The notes: generated by a model from the letters alone, not told the origin. A DNA stretch of 64,000 nucleotides from Thalassotalea fonticola (GCF_032911225.1 NZ_CP136600.1:3038001-3102000), one strand, 5' to 3'. Positions 45,119-55,665 are shown, counted from the first letter of the stretch. Program-made: numbers and translations.

Positions 45119-46030
45119 ATGCTCAAGGAACTCGTTGAACATAAGCGAAGGTTACCCAACGTACTGGTTGAAAATAAAATCAGTTTTGCCGGCCCCGAAT
45201 CTGAGCTTAGTATTTATGATACTTATCAACAGGCTTCCCGAGTAAAGCTAAAATCAGATCAATTACTTTTTTGTGGTATGGTAACGGGGAAAAAAATCAT
45301 GCATGCCGAGAATGATTATTATCACAGTGACTTTTTCCCCCATGAATCTTTCATTATGGCACCAAGCCAAGAGGTAGAGATTGATTTTCCGACTGCAGAC
45401 CTTAACAACCCGACAACATGTTTAGCGATAGAAATATCAAAAGAACGGGTTAATCAAGTAGCCGATAAATTGAATTCATCAATGGCAAAGCAAGAGGTAT
45501 TTGGTCATTGGCAATACAATGAACAACTTGTGCATACTCATCACAATGCAGAAACGCAGGCATTATTAAGTCGTATTGTTGAAATTTATACTGAAAACCA
45601 TCAAGATCGTAGTTATATGATTGACCTGGCTGTGTCAGAATTGACAATTCGCTTATTACGTCATCAAAGCCGAGATTTCATTCTATCATTCTCTGGGCAA
45701 GAGCCTGATAATAATGGTTTAAATGCAGCACTTAATTATATGGTTAAGCATATCAACGAAACCTTAGATGTTGATCACTTATGTCGGTTAGCCTGTATGA
45801 GTCGAACTAAATTTTTTCACAACTTTAAAGTTAACCTTGGTTGTAGCCCCATTGCCTTTCAACAACAAATACGCTTGAAACAAGCGGCGATGCTGATTAA
45901 AAGCGGTCTACAAATTACTCATGTTTGTTTTGAACTGGGTTTCTCAAGCACTAGCCACTTTAGCCGTAGCTTTAAGCTATTCCACGGTTTAAGCCCGAGC
46001 CAATATAAAGCCAGATCTGATCAAAAGTAA
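45119..46030 (+). CDS. AraC-family regulator, likely of the aldehyde dehydrogenase
   Basis: The 303-residue protein has an AraC-binding-like N-terminal domain with FFPHESFIMAPSQEVEIDFP and a C-terminal double helix-turn-helix (ELGFSSTSHFSRSFKLFHGLSPSQYKA). It is divergent from the aldehyde dehydrogenase gene across about 130 bp, so it is likely its activator. The effector is not evident. Confidence 0.88.
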   Translation: MLKELVEHKRRLPNVLVENKISFAGPESELSIYDTYQQASRVKLKSDQLLFCGMVTGKKIMHAENDYYHSDFFPHESFIMAPSQEVEIDFPTADLNNPTTCLAIEISKERVNQVADKLNSSMAKQEVFGHWQYNEQLVHTHHNAETQALLSRIVEIYTENHQDRSYMIDLAVSELTIRLLRHQSRDFILSFSGQEPDNNGLNAALNYMVKHINETLDVDHLCRLACMSRTKFFHNFKVNLGCSPIAFQQQIRLKQAAMLIKSGLQITHVCFELGFSSTSHFSRSFKLFHGLSPSQYKARSDQK

Positions 46031-46184
46031 TGGCGCGGTACAAATACTAAGCGGCTTAATCAATAGAAAAGGGATCAAACGATCCCTAATATAAAAGTAA
46101 ACTACAAAAATAGATGTAGTTGCAATAAGTTACCTTACGTATAATATGCCAGCGAAAGGCAACATTAGTACTAAGATTTATTGC

Positions 46185-46529
46185 TTAATTTTCAACTGGG
46201 GATAGACCTTGTTCTCTGGCTTTTACGGCCTCATTCAGATCAAAACCACTCCCTTTCCAGCTTTTAGCTTCTTCTAAGTTGAATAATTGATTCTTCCAAC
46301 CCGAAGCTTCGTCTAACTTAAAACCCGCTTCCGACCATTTAGTTGACTGCTCCGGCGTAAACCCCCCACCTTTCCATGCCTGTGCTTGTTCTACTGTAAA
46401 TTCAATGTCTTTCCAAGCATTGATTTCACGTTCAGACATCCCTTTCCATGTTACAGGAGGCGGTGGTGGTGGCTCCGATGCACACCCTACGATTAAGAGT
46501 AAAAGTAAAGCTAAGCTCATCTTTTTCAT
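46185..46529 (-). CDS. small lipoprotein with repeated WK-x-F segments
   Basis: The 114-residue product starts at the ATG at 46529, which has GAGG upstream; the frame extends to 46589 without such a site. The lipobox is LIVGC (Cys16), followed by a polyproline stretch. The mature part is made of about five 15-16-residue repeats of the form GFxxxEAxxWK (for example GFTPEQSTKW, GFKLDEASGWK, GFDLNEAVKA). I do not recognise the family. Repeats of this kind may form short helical hairpins that bind protein or glycan. Confidence 0.8.
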   Translation of the reverse strand: MKKMSLALLLLLIVGCASEPPPPPPVTWKGMSEREINAWKDIEFTVEQAQAWKGGGFTPEQSTKWSEAGFKLDEASGWKNQLFNLEEAKSWKGSGFDLNEAVKAREQGLSPVEN

Positions 46530-46702
46530 ATTGCGAACCCCTCGATTAATGATTATCAAAAAATGAAACCGATATAGTATGTATTTCAAAACGTACTAGA
46601 GAGTATGGTACTTGATTCAATTTACAACAAGTTATTGCTAAAGATAGTTTTATTAAATATTAAAATTTTTTGATTACCAACTTTTGGCTAGGACATAAAA
46701 AA

Positions 46703-46727
46703 GGGAGATGATTTATCAGCATCTCCC
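46703..46727 (-). terminator. terminator of the arg operon
   Basis: GGGAGATG (46703-46710) pairs with CATCTCCC (46720-46727) and is followed on the minus strand by TTTTTTA. It is a canonical rho-independent terminator, 26 bp after argH stops. Confidence 0.88.
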
Positions 46728-46752
46728 CTGTCATCACAATCAGTCTATTGAA

Positions 46753-48639
46753 TTAACTTTCAACTACTTCAATACTACCTAATATTTGTGGCAGGTTATG
46801 CTCACTTAAGTTGTACATTAACGCTTCTTCATCGCAGTTATCTTGCTTAGGACATAAATCACAATCTTTCATTACTTTCTCTGGTAAAGAGTCTTTATCT
46901 CCAGGAATAAAGTCTAATTTTTCAAAGAAGGTTGGCTTACGAGTTAATACAAATACTTTTAATAATGCCATTTCTTTGGCTCTGCCTAATAAGTATTGAC
47001 ATAACTGCTGTCCATAGCCTTTGCCTTGATGGTTAATGCTTACTCCTAATGAGCGTATTTCAGCTAAACCAGTACTGTAAATATAAAGCGCTGCACAAGC
47101 ACAAACTTGACCGTTAACTTCTATTACCGCAAAGTCACGAATACTCTTAATTAAGTCATCTTCTTTACGAGGTAAGTTTTCTTCGCGCGAAGACCAGTAA
47201 TTAACAAGCTTAACTATTGCGCGTAAATCAGTAAGTTTCGCGTCCCTAACTACATAGTTGGCAGTGCCAAACTGGCGGCGATTGCTATCAATCACTTTTT
47301 GCACCGGCTCAATACCGGTACCACCAAGGATGTTACGTTTATCAACTAAATACTCCAGTTCTAGAACGGGATAAACATCAGCTTCAATTAATGGCGAAAA
47401 TTGCTTAAATTCATCAAGTCGTAAACTCTCTAATGGCTCACCTTGATTAATGGCATAAAGAACAGCAGACCCGGTAATATCGTGCGCAGTTCTAAATGGT
47501 ACGCCTTTACCTACTAGGTAATCAGCAAGCTCAGTTGCATTTGCATAACCGCCACGCGCAGCTTTTTGACATTCGGCACTGTTTAGTTCAATTGAGTTCA
47601 CAACTTCTACGGCCATGACTAAACAAGATAGCCATTGCTCTAACGCATCAAACAGGCCTTGTTTGTCTTCTTGCATATCTTTGTTGTATGCAAGAGGTAA
47701 GCCTTTAAGTGTAACTAGCAACGCTTGCAATGAACCATATACTCGGCCACATTTACCGCGTATAAGCTCTAACGCATCAGGGTTTTTCTTTTGCGGCATT
47801 AAAGAACTACCAGACGTTACCTGATCGCCTAACGTAATAAAATTAGCTTCGCCGGAGTTAAAGAAAATTAAATCTTCTGAAAAACGTGATAAATGCATCA
47901 TGCCAGTGCTGGCAGCAAACAATAGCTCTAACACGTAATCTCGATCAGATACCGCATCAAGCGAGTTCATACACGGGCCATCAAAACCTAATGAATGAGC
48001 TAACTCAACTCGATCTATTGGATAGGTTGTACCTGCCAATGCACCACAGCCTAACGGCGACTGGTTCATACGTTTACGTGCATCTTCAAGACGTGAAATA
48101 TCACGTTTAAGCATTTCAACATACGCCATACACCAGTGCGCAAAACGTACCGGCTGAGCACGTTGCAAATGAGTATAACCCGGCAATATATGCTGTTTGT
48201 TGTTATCGGCTAAATTAATTAACTGCTGTACGCAGGTTTTTAGCATATTCAAAACAACATCGGTTTGTTCACGCGACCATAAACGTAAATCAGTAGAAAC
48301 TTGATCATTACGGCTGCGACCAGTATGGAGTTTACGAGCAGTGTCACCAATAACTTCGATTAGCTCTGACTCAACCCAACTGTGGATATCTTCAGCTGTT
48401 GCCTCGCTAAAATCAACGTCTCCAGATTCCACTTTTTCAGCCAAGTCCAGTAACGCTTGTTCCATTTTCTGTTGTTCTTCAACGGTCAATACACCAGCTT
48501 TTTGAATCGCTTTCGACCAACCAATAGAACCTTTAATATCTTGTTGAGCCAAGACATAGTCAAACGGCAGAGAATCGTTAAATGCTTTAAAGATATCACT
48601 GCTGCCCGACTTAAAACGGCCACCCCATAATGCTGCCAT
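46753..48639 (-). CDS. argH: argininosuccinate lyase fused to GNAT acetyltransferase
   Basis: The 628-residue protein has argininosuccinate lyase over residues 1-460 ([24 protein letters not shown] signature loop) and a GNAT acetyltransferase over about 465-628 ([23 protein letters not shown] acetyl-CoA motif). The fused ArgH-ArgA-type form is known from Vibrio, Moritella, Alteromonas and relatives, where the GNAT part makes N-acetylglutamate, the first step of arginine synthesis. The extreme C-terminus has a [10 protein letters not shown] cluster. It ends the operon, 1 bp after argG. Confidence 0.95.
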   Translation of the reverse strand: MAALWGGRFKSGSSDIFKAFNDSLPFDYVLAQQDIKGSIGWSKAIQKAGVLTVEEQQKMEQALLDLAEKVESGDVDFSEATAEDIHSWVESELIEVIGDTARKLHTGRSRNDQVSTDLRLWSREQTDVVLNMLKTCVQQLINLADNNKQHILPGYTHLQRAQPVRFAHWCMAYVEMLKRDISRLEDARKRMNQSPLGCGALAGTTYPIDRVELAHSLGFDGPCMNSLDAVSDRDYVLELLFAASTGMMHLSRFSEDLIFFNSGEANFITLGDQVTSGSSLMPQKKNPDALELIRGKCGRVYGSLQALLVTLKGLPLAYNKDMQEDKQGLFDALEQWLSCLVMAVEVVNSIELNSAECQKAARGGYANATELADYLVGKGVPFRTAHDITGSAVLYAINQGEPLESLRLDEFKQFSPLIEADVYPVLELEYLVDKRNILGGTGIEPVQKVIDSNRRQFGTANYVVRDAKLTDLRAIVKLVNYWSSREENLPRKEDDLIKSIRDFAVIEVNGQVCACAALYIYSTGLAEIRSLGVSINHQGKGYGQQLCQYLLGRAKEMALLKVFVLTRKPTFFEKLDFIPGDKDSLPEKVMKDCDLCPKQDNCDEEALMYNLSEHNLPQILGSIEVVES

Positions 48640-48640
48640 A

Positions 48641-49855
48641 TTACTTCTCCTGCTGTTTTAACGCGTTTATGCGGCTTGATAAGCTGAATAAACGGATAAA
48701 GCCTTCTGCGTGTTTTTGGTCATACACATCATCAGCACCAAACGTAGCAAATTCTTCAGAGTACAAGCTATTAGGAGAACGACGTTGTGTGACATTCGCC
48801 TGACCTTTGTAAAGCTTCACAACTACATCACCGGTTACTTGCTCAGCAAATGAGTTAGTTGCCGCCATTTGTGCTTTTGCCAGCGGAGTAAACCAACGAC
48901 CATCATAAATAACATGTGAATATTCTAAGGCAACCGACTCACGGAATTTTAACGATTCTTTATCAAGAATTAATGACTCAAGACCTTTGTAAGCAGCCAT
49001 TAATACTGTGCCGCCAGGAGTTTCATAACAACCGCGAGATTTCATCCCTACTAAACGGTTCTCAACAATATCGATACGGCCAACACCATGAGCGCCAGCT
49101 TTATCATTAAGATACACTAATGATTCGTACGCAGACATTGCTTTGCCATCTACTGATACCAGCTCACCCTTATCAAAAGATAGCATTACTGAACCCGGTT
49201 CATTTGGCGCATCCATTGGATCGGTAGTCATAGTCCAAACTTCTTTAGTCGGCTCACACCACGGGTCTTCTAGCTCACCACCTTCGTGTGAAATATGCCA
49301 AGCGTTTGCGTCACGAGAGTATATTTTAGTTAATGATGCAGCACATGGAATATCACGTTCTGCCAAGTAATCAAGTAGGTCTTCACGAGAAACCATATCC
49401 CATTCACGCCATGGCGCAATAACGGTTAATTGTGGAGCAAGGGCCGCAAAGCAAGACTCGAAACGAACTTGGTCATTACCTTTACCAGTACAACCATGAC
49501 ATACGGCATCAGCACCCACTTTTAGCGCTACTTCAACATGTGCTTTAGCAATAACAGGACGAGCCATTGACGTACCTAGTAAGTATTGACCTTCGTATAC
49601 CGCGCCAGTTTTTACAATCGGGAAGATATAGTCTTTTACGAATTCTTCTTTTAAGTCAACAACGTGACATTCAGATGCACCAGAAGCGATAGCTTTTTCA
49701 TGAATGCCTTCAAGCTCCTCTTCACCTTGGCCAACGTCAGCACAAAAAGCAACAACTTCACAGCCTTCATAGTTTTCTTTTAACCATGGAATGATCGCCG
49801 ATGTATCTAAACCGCCTGAATACGCTAATACTACTTTTTTAATTTTCTTGCTCAT
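48641..49855 (-). CDS. argG: argininosuccinate synthase
   Basis: The 404-residue protein matches Arg[20 protein letters not shown] is the ATP-binding PP-loop, and [14 protein letters not shown] the conserved substrate segment. It joins citrulline and aspartate using ATP. It lies between argF (51-bp gap) and argH (1-bp gap). Confidence 0.97.
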   Translation of the reverse strand: MSKKIKKVVLAYSGGLDTSAIIPWLKENYEGCEVVAFCADVGQGEEELEGIHEKAIASGASECHVVDLKEEFVKDYIFPIVKTGAVYEGQYLLGTSMARPVIAKAHVEVALKVGADAVCHGCTGKGNDQVRFESCFAALAPQLTVIAPWREWDMVSREDLLDYLAERDIPCAASLTKIYSRDANAWHISHEGGELEDPWCEPTKEVWTMTTDPMDAPNEPGSVMLSFDKGELVSVDGKAMSAYESLVYLNDKAGAHGVGRIDIVENRLVGMKSRGCYETPGGTVLMAAYKGLESLILDKESLKFRESVALEYSHVIYDGRWFTPLAKAQMAATNSFAEQVTGDVVVKLYKGQANVTQRRSPNSLYSEEFATFGADDVYDQKHAEGFIRLFSLSSRINALKQQEK

Positions 49856-49906
49856 TTTCTTTCTCTCAATTCTTTAATTTTTAAATTTGATTAGGGTTAG
49901 TAAGGT

Positions 49907-50818
49907 TTATTTGAATAAGCTTACTAAAACTGAATTTTGTGCCCACATGCGATTTTCTGCTTGTTGAAAAGCGATTGATTGCGGTGAATCAAACACGCTA
50001 GTGGTAATTTCTTGTTCCAAATGTGCCGGCTGACAATGCATTACTGCAGTAGCACCTGCTTTTGCCATTAACTGCTCATTAATTTGATACGGCATAAATT
50101 TTTCTAGGATGGCATCAACTTTAGTACTGTCACCCATAGAGATCCAAGTATCGGTATAAATAACTTGCTGATCTTTTGCATCTTCGATATTAGTCGACAC
50201 CGTTAAGGTTGCGCCACTTTGCTGTGCAAGCTTTTGTGCCTCGGCTACTAAATTACTTTCAGGCTCATAGCCTTCTGGCGTAATTACTGTAACATTCGCA
50301 CCTAAAATACCGCCCATTAACATTAATGAGTTTGAGACATTATTGCCGTCACCGATATAAGCAATATTTAAACCTTCAACGCTGCCAAAGTTTTCGGTAA
50401 GTGCCATATAGTCAGCTAATGCTTGGCAAGGATGGTATAGATCACTTAAGGCATTGATTACCGGAATGCCCGCATGCTCGGCCATTTCATCTAATACTTG
50501 TTGTTTAAAAACTCGTGCAACAATAGCATCGGCCCAACAAGCCAGGTTTTTAGCCACATCTTTTACACGCTCACGTTCACCGAGCTGACCATTTTGCTGG
50601 CCAATATAAAGGCTATGACCACCTAATTTTTGAATGCCAATATCAAAACTGATATGAGTACGCAGTGATGGTTTTTCAAAAAGCATAACCACAGATTTAC
50701 CCGCTAATGCTTGCGAATATTTACTCGGGTTGTTTTTAATATCAATAGCTTGCTCTATTAATGCGATTAATTGTTGTTTGTCTTGCAGTTGGTCTGCTAA
50801 AAAATGTTGTAATGACAT
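49907..50818 (-). CDS. argF: ornithine carbamoyltransferase
   Basis: The 303-residue protein has the carbamoyl-phosphate loop KPSLRTHISFD, the HPCQALAD motif (here YHPCQALADYMAL), DTWISMGD and the ornithine-binding MHCQPAHL near the C-terminus. The THIS in place of the more common TR(C/T) after SxRT is seen in related marine sequences as far as I know. It makes citrulline. Genes argB and argG flank it. Confidence 0.94.
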   Translation of the reverse strand: MSLQHFLADQLQDKQQLIALIEQAIDIKNNPSKYSQALAGKSVVMLFEKPSLRTHISFDIGIQKLGGHSLYIGQQNGQLGERERVKDVAKNLACWADAIVARVFKQQVLDEMAEHAGIPVINALSDLYHPCQALADYMALTENFGSVEGLNIAYIGDGNNVSNSLMLMGGILGANVTVITPEGYEPESNLVAEAQKLAQQSGATLTVSTNIEDAKDQQVIYTDTWISMGDSTKVDAILEKFMPYQINEQLMAKAGATAVMHCQPAHLEQEITTSVFDSPQSIAFQQAENRMWAQNSVLVSLFK

Positions 50819-50863
50819 AAGTATCCTATTTGAAATCTGTATTTAACCTGTTCTATTAAAGAA

Positions 50864-51643
50864 CTAACAATTTGGTTCAATGCGAGTGCCAAAAACGTTC
50901 CCTTGCTGCAGCGTAATTAACTGCTCAGGCGTCTTCCAACTGGCAACCGCGATACTTCGTCGTAATTGAGTAGCAGCAGTAAAAGCGGCGTTTACTTTAG
51001 CGATCATACCGCCATCGATAACGCCTTGTTCAATAAGCTGTTGCGCATCATTATAGTTCAGGCTTTCTAAATATTCTCCTGAAGCTCCTTTAACACCAGC
51101 AACATCGGTTAGTAAAATTAGATTGCCATTAACTAATTGACTAATAGCAACGGCCGCATCATCGGCATTTACGTTAACCAATTGGCCATTATCTAAACTG
51201 CCAATTGATGAAATAATGGCAACGTTATTACTGGCAACTAAGCCGTTAATAAATGCGTTATTATTTGCTTTCGGCACACCAACACAACCTAAAAATTCTT
51301 CTGCCGGTGTACATTTGATCATTTGTCCATCATGTAAAGCCAAACCTACGGCAGATATTCCAACGGTATTAGCACTGGCAACTAATGCTTTATTTACCGT
51401 GCCAGCTAATGCGCCGGTAATAATTGCCATATGCTCTGGTTCACTTACCCGTAAACCGTTAACTTTTTTACTGGTGTAGCCTGCTTTGGCAAGTAGCTCA
51501 TCTGCTACACAACCACCACCATGAACTATGATAATTGCCTGGTTGGTGTTTTGTAGGGTTTTTACTACTTTAAATAATTCAATTAGTGCTTGTGGCGATT
51601 CCATGATCGCGCCACCAATTTTAATAACTAAAGGCGTGCTCAT
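50864..51643 (-). CDS. argB: acetylglutamate kinase
   Basis: The 259-residue protein is in the amino-acid kinase family: KIGGAIMES at the N-terminus, IIVHGGGCVADELL for the substrate/ATP site and VNADDAAVAISQLVNGNLILLTDVAGV in the C-terminal half. It phosphorylates N-acetylglutamate. It directly abuts argC with no gap. Confidence 0.96.
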   Translation of the reverse strand: MSTPLVIKIGGAIMESPQALIELFKVVKTLQNTNQAIIIVHGGGCVADELLAKAGYTSKKVNGLRVSEPEHMAIITGALAGTVNKALVASANTVGISAVGLALHDGQMIKCTPAEEFLGCVGVPKANNNAFINGLVASNNVAIISSIGSLDNGQLVNVNADDAAVAISQLVNGNLILLTDVAGVKGASGEYLESLNYNDAQQLIEQGVIDGGMIAKVNAAFTAATQLRRSIAVASWKTPEQLITLQQGNVFGTRIEPNC

Positions 51644-52690
51644 TTAAGCACCTCCTTGGTTATTTGAATTAGTCATTGAATTGGGAAGCAAACCGTAATG
51701 TGAATCTAAACCTAATGTTAGGTTAAAGCACTGAATCGCTTGTGACGCCGCACCTTTTAATAAGTTATCGATCGCACAGCTAGCCACCAATACGTGCTTT
51801 TCTTGATCAAACTGCCATTTTACATTGGCAAAAGGCGTGCTGCTTACATCGTCAATTTTTGGCCAGTCGTTACTTATTCTAACTAGCGGCGTATTGCTAT
51901 AGGCATTTTTAAACGCTTGCTCTACTTGCTCAGCAGTTACGTCGGTTTTTAAATTTAACGTCACCGTAGACAGCAGCCCACGTTTATAAGGGGCAATATG
52001 CGGATTAAAAATCACTTGCTGGCCACATTCCTGGCTAATTTCAGGTTGATGACGGTGCTGTAAAATGTTGTAAGCTTTTAAACTTAATTCATTAAAGCTG
52101 GTCGCCAGTGATGCTTTTCTACCTGCGCCACTCACACCGCTAATACCATTAACAACAATTAAACCATCGTCTTGTTGTAAGTTATTTTCAGTAATTGGTT
52201 TTAAGGCTAATAAACTTGCTGTTGGGTAACAACCAGGAACGGCAACAAGGTTTGCATTTTTAATCGTTTCGCCATTAAATTCGGCTAAACCATAAATTGC
52301 GGCATCGAGTAAATCTTGATGCTTGTGTTCAAAACCATAATATTTTGGATAATCAGCGCTTTCGCTTAAACGAAACGCGCCGGAAAGATCGAACACTTTA
52401 ATGCCGGCATTTACAAATTCAAATGCCCACTCTTGTGAATATTCATGAGGCGTTGCAAAGAATACAGCATCTAAATCTAAATTCTGTTCAAGCCAGTTTT
52501 TTGAGAACGGTTGCAATGGTTTATCGCATACAGATTGCATGCGCGGGTAAAGGTCAGAAAATAGTAATCCACTCGATGCACTACCTTCAGATACCAACAC
52601 CTGAAAATCACTAATTTTGTTATGTTGAGTTAATATTTCAACTAATTCAGCGCCGGCATAACCACTAGCACCTACAATCGCTACTTTCAC
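51644..52690 (-). CDS. argC: N-acetyl-gamma-glutamyl-phosphate reductase
   Basis: The product of about 348 residues starts with KVAIVGASGYAGAELVEIL (NAD(P)-binding) and has the catalytic Cys in VAVPGCYPTASLLAL. I use the GTG at 52690 as start because AAAGGT lies 7 bp upstream; an in-frame TTG at 52708 is less likely. It is the first gene of argCBFGH and is divergent from argE. An ARG-box-like site lies just before its ribosome binding site. Confidence 0.94.
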   Translation of the reverse strand: MKVAIVGASGYAGAELVEILTQHNKISDFQVLVSEGSASSGLLFSDLYPRMQSVCDKPLQPFSKNWLEQNLDLDAVFFATPHEYSQEWAFEFVNAGIKVFDLSGAFRLSESADYPKYYGFEHKHQDLLDAAIYGLAEFNGETIKNANLVAVPGCYPTASLLALKPITENNLQQDDGLIVVNGISGVSGAGRKASLATSFNELSLKAYNILQHRHQPEISQECGQQVIFNPHIAPYKRGLLSTVTLNLKTDVTAEQVEQAFKNAYSNTPLVRISNDWPKIDDVSSTPFANVKWQFDQEKHVLVASCAIDNLLKGAASQAIQCFNLTLGLDSHYGLLPNSMTNSNNQGGA

Positions 52691-52703
52691 AAATTTACCT
52701 TTT

Positions 52704-52717
52704 TGCAATTTTATTCA
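52704..52717. promoter_or_regulatory. ARG-box-like site before argC
   Basis: TGCAATTTTATTCA matches the 14-bp TGnATwwwwATnCA core with one mismatch. It lies 14 bp upstream of the argC start, where ArgR could block transcription or translation initiation of the operon. Confidence 0.45.
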
Positions 52718-52873
52718 TTAAATTATAATCAATATTTGTTTATCTAGTGAACTTAATCAGCTGTAGAGTACAAATAAAAACACTGTATTTACCTAAAGTT
52801 ACCGGTTAAAAAATTATTTAGTAGCCAGAAAACTTAAGCTTGATTACACTGATAGTGTGAAAGTAACAAGTAT

Positions 52874-52887
52874 TGATTATTTATGCA
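52874..52887. promoter_or_regulatory. ARG-box-like site before argE
   Basis: TGATTATTTATGCA matches the TGnATwwwwATnCA core with one mismatch. A weaker copy lies 21 bp away centre to centre (52895-52908), the spacing of paired ARG boxes in E. coli. It is 43 bp upstream of argE. Confidence 0.5.
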
Positions 52888-52929
52888 ACATTTTAGCATA
52901 AGTATTTTGCAATTTAATATGGATTAATT

Positions 52930-54075
52930 ATGTCTTTACCAAATTTTCAACAAGCCTTAACAGAATTGATTGCCAGTCCATCGATTAGTGCCACTTCAAA
53001 TAAATGGGATCAAAGCAATCAAGCAGTAATTGAACTATTAGCAAGCTGGTTTAGTGATTTGGGCTTTAACATAAATATTCAACAAGTTCCCGACAGTAGA
53101 GGAAAGTATAACTTACTTGCCAAACTTGGCGAGGGTGAAGGCGGATTATTGTTATCTGGACATAGCGATACCGTCCCTTTTGATGAAAAAGGCTGGGATA
53201 GCGATCCGTTTACCATTACCGACAAAGCAGACAAGTTTTATGGCTTAGGTACTTGTGATATGAAAGGTTTTTTTGCCTTCATATTACAGGCTTGTAAAAA
53301 TTTACCGGTTAAGGGTATGCGTAAACCTTTGTACGTATTAGCAACCGCCGATGAAGAAACTACCATGGCCGGTGCTCGCTTTTTCATTGACCAGCAATTA
53401 GCAAAACCCGATGTGGCAATAATTGGCGAGCCAACAAACTTAAAACCAGTGATCATGCACAAAGGCCATATGTCGCATCGAATTTCAGTAAAAGGTAAGT
53501 CTGGCCATTCAAGCATGCCGCAAAAAGGCGTAAATGCTATTGAGGTGATGTATTTCATTATTGAAAAATTAATGACCTTAAAAAAAGATCTCAAAGATAA
53601 ATACATCAATGAAGCGTTTACCGTTACCGAACCAACGTTAAACTTTGGTGCCATAAAAGGTGGTGACAGCGCCAACCGGATATGCGGTGACTGCTATTTA
53701 GATATCGACTTACGTGCCCTACCAGGCATTAAAGATGATGAACTTGTGCACTGGTTAGCCGAAGCATTAAAGGCTGTTGCTGAAAATTACCCGGGCAGAG
53801 TATCAATGGAAGAACTGCATGCCAGCTCACCAGCATTTGCAGAAGATGAAAACAGCGAATTAGTGCAACTTGCTGAAAAATTCTCAGGTCATTGCTGCCA
53901 AGCAGTAAATTACGCCACCGAAGCTCCGTTTATTCAACAACTCGGCTGCCAAACAATAGTATTAGGGCCAGGTTCAATTGACCAAGCTCATCAAGTAAAT
54001 GAGTACTTAGCGTTTGATCAAATTAAACCGACCGAAAAAATATTACTGCAGTTCATCCAACAATATTGCTTTTAA
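52930..54075 (+). CDS. argE: acetylornithine deacetylase
   Basis: The 381-residue protein is an M20-family metallohydrolase: LLLSGHSDTVPFDEKGW holds the first metal His/Asp, YGLGTCDMKGFFAF the bridging Asp, TADEETTMAGA the catalytic Glu pair, and a C-terminal GPGSIDQAHQVNEYL the last His. Length and motifs match ArgE. It releases ornithine from N-acetylornithine. It is divergent from argC, as in E. coli. Confidence 0.96.
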   Translation: MSLPNFQQALTELIASPSISATSNKWDQSNQAVIELLASWFSDLGFNINIQQVPDSRGKYNLLAKLGEGEGGLLLSGHSDTVPFDEKGWDSDPFTITDKADKFYGLGTCDMKGFFAFILQACKNLPVKGMRKPLYVLATADEETTMAGARFFIDQQLAKPDVAIIGEPTNLKPVIMHKGHMSHRISVKGKSGHSSMPQKGVNAIEVMYFIIEKLMTLKKDLKDKYINEAFTVTEPTLNFGAIKGGDSANRICGDCYLDIDLRALPGIKDDELVHWLAEALKAVAENYPGRVSMEELHASSPAFAEDENSELVQLAEKFSGHCCQAVNYATEAPFIQQLGCQTIVLGPGSIDQAHQVNEYLAFDQIKPTEKILLQFIQQYCF

Positions 54076-54127
54076 CAGTATAAGGCTCGATTAAATACTA
54101 CGTGATTAACCTTAAGTTCTGAAAAGG

Positions 54128-55561
54128 TCACATAATGGCATCATAGGTTTGATTCAAGACTTCAACGCTAATATTGTTATTTTGGTAGTTACCGACAATT
54201 CGCTTGAACTTAAGCTGCTTACTGCGAATAAACTCAATAAAGGTTCTGGAGTAACTGGGTATGACCTTAGCAATGGTATTATCGAATGCGATGTGGAGAA
54301 ATTTTGATTGAAAAATAATCTCGCTGTCCTTGAAATAAACAAAGCTTTGTCGTTTAGCGTGCATATTTTCCAATACATAAAAATGTGCGCCATCAATGGT
54401 TTGATCATGCTCAATGGTGCGGAATTTGAATTTAGTGATGTCGTCAGCAAACTTTGGGTAAGCTTTAATGGCAGCGATACTATATTCATCGGCAAGTATC
54501 TCTATACCTTTATCGGCGTAGACTTTGAGACCAGCAATTTCATAACCGTGAGGATGGGTAACATAAACTGAAGTAATTTTATTTTTTGGAAATTGTTCAC
54601 CAATAAGTTTAATCGTTTTTTCTGCTAAAGCGGGATAGCCACTGGCACCAAACACCATAATTTCATCGCCATTAACTTTAAATAAACTGTTGCGCCAAGC
54701 TGAAGAGTCGGTAACAAGATAAAGGTCTCTGGCAATTTCTTTTGAAACTAGCACGCCATCGCCTTCTGGAATTTCAGGGCCATATCCTGGTGGCACTTTA
54801 AGTTTGGCAGGTTCCACTTTCTCAATGATCTCAAATTGATCATTGTAAATGCTGTAGTATGGCACCGCTGCGCCATCAATATATTGGTGTACGGTTCGAG
54901 CATAGGTTAACCCCCTTGCCGTTTGATAATCTTCATAGGTAAGGATTGCTCGCTTCAGCTTGTCGTTGAGCGACACCAATTGCAATGGAGCGTTACTAAA
55001 TTCATAAGCGACAACATTATCATCAGCCGTTTTATGGGTGAGCGTTGTTGTCCCCAATTTTTTGTCTTGGCGAAGGGTAATATTATCTTCAATATTGGTT
55101 TCCTCAAGTAGCGGCCTTACCGCTAGAAAGTCGACATCCAGGAGGATATAGCCCATTCTATAAAATTGCCCCTTGCCTTGATTGATAGTACGCTTGCCTA
55201 AATAGCTACCATTCATTTCATAGGCAAAACTTTCAGTATCATTTTCAAAATGAGCCCGGTCGAGTAGCAGACCACCGGAAGTGTAATATATATCATTGTC
55301 GTAAAAGTGCTTGTTGACCAAATCAATTTCAACCGTTCTTTGTGCCATAATTCTATTGGGTATTTGGTAGTCCCAATAATCATGGGATCGGTATTGTCTG
55401 TTTAAATAGTGATGGCTCAGTGAGAAGGCATTAATTGACAGTGTTTTTTGATAGTGTATTTTGAGCTTAGCGACAAAGTCTTGTGCTTCTTCTGCCGATG
55501 CCATTGCTGTCATGACGGTGAGTAGTGACAGAAAAATTAATGCTTTGAGGTAATAAATCAT
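54128..55561 (-). CDS. exported protein with degenerate metallo-beta-lactamase-like domain
   Basis: The product of about 477 residues has a signal peptide (cleavage near MASAEE) when started at the ATG at 55561, with AGGAA upstream; the frame extends to 55636. The C-terminal half resembles a metallo-beta-lactamase fold (SVYVTHPHGYEIAGLKVYADKGIEILA), but the HxHxDH motif reads HPHGYE, so two metal ligands are missing. The N-terminal half (about 250 residues) is beta-rich and unrecognised. It may be a non-catalytic binding protein. The promoter shares a 22-bp element with the esterase gene at 58296-59210. Confidence 0.72.
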   Translation of the reverse strand: MIYYLKALIFLSLLTVMTAMASAEEAQDFVAKLKIHYQKTLSINAFSLSHHYLNRQYRSHDYWDYQIPNRIMAQRTVEIDLVNKHFYDNDIYYTSGGLLLDRAHFENDTESFAYEMNGSYLGKRTINQGKGQFYRMGYILLDVDFLAVRPLLEETNIEDNITLRQDKKLGTTTLTHKTADDNVVAYEFSNAPLQLVSLNDKLKRAILTYEDYQTARGLTYARTVHQYIDGAAVPYYSIYNDQFEIIEKVEPAKLKVPPGYGPEIPEGDGVLVSKEIARDLYLVTDSSAWRNSLFKVNGDEIMVFGASGYPALAEKTIKLIGEQFPKNKITSVYVTHPHGYEIAGLKVYADKGIEILADEYSIAAIKAYPKFADDITKFKFRTIEHDQTIDGAHFYVLENMHAKRQSFVYFKDSEIIFQSKFLHIAFDNTIAKVIPSYSRTFIEFIRSKQLKFKRIVGNYQNNNISVEVLNQTYDAIM

Positions 55562-55665
55562 AATAAATATTCCTATAGGTAAACCGTATCGTTGTGCTTT
55601 TGTATGGCTAATATAAAGCAGCGAATAGCGTTGCAATAGGCATGCGATGTAAAAAAATTTAAGCT

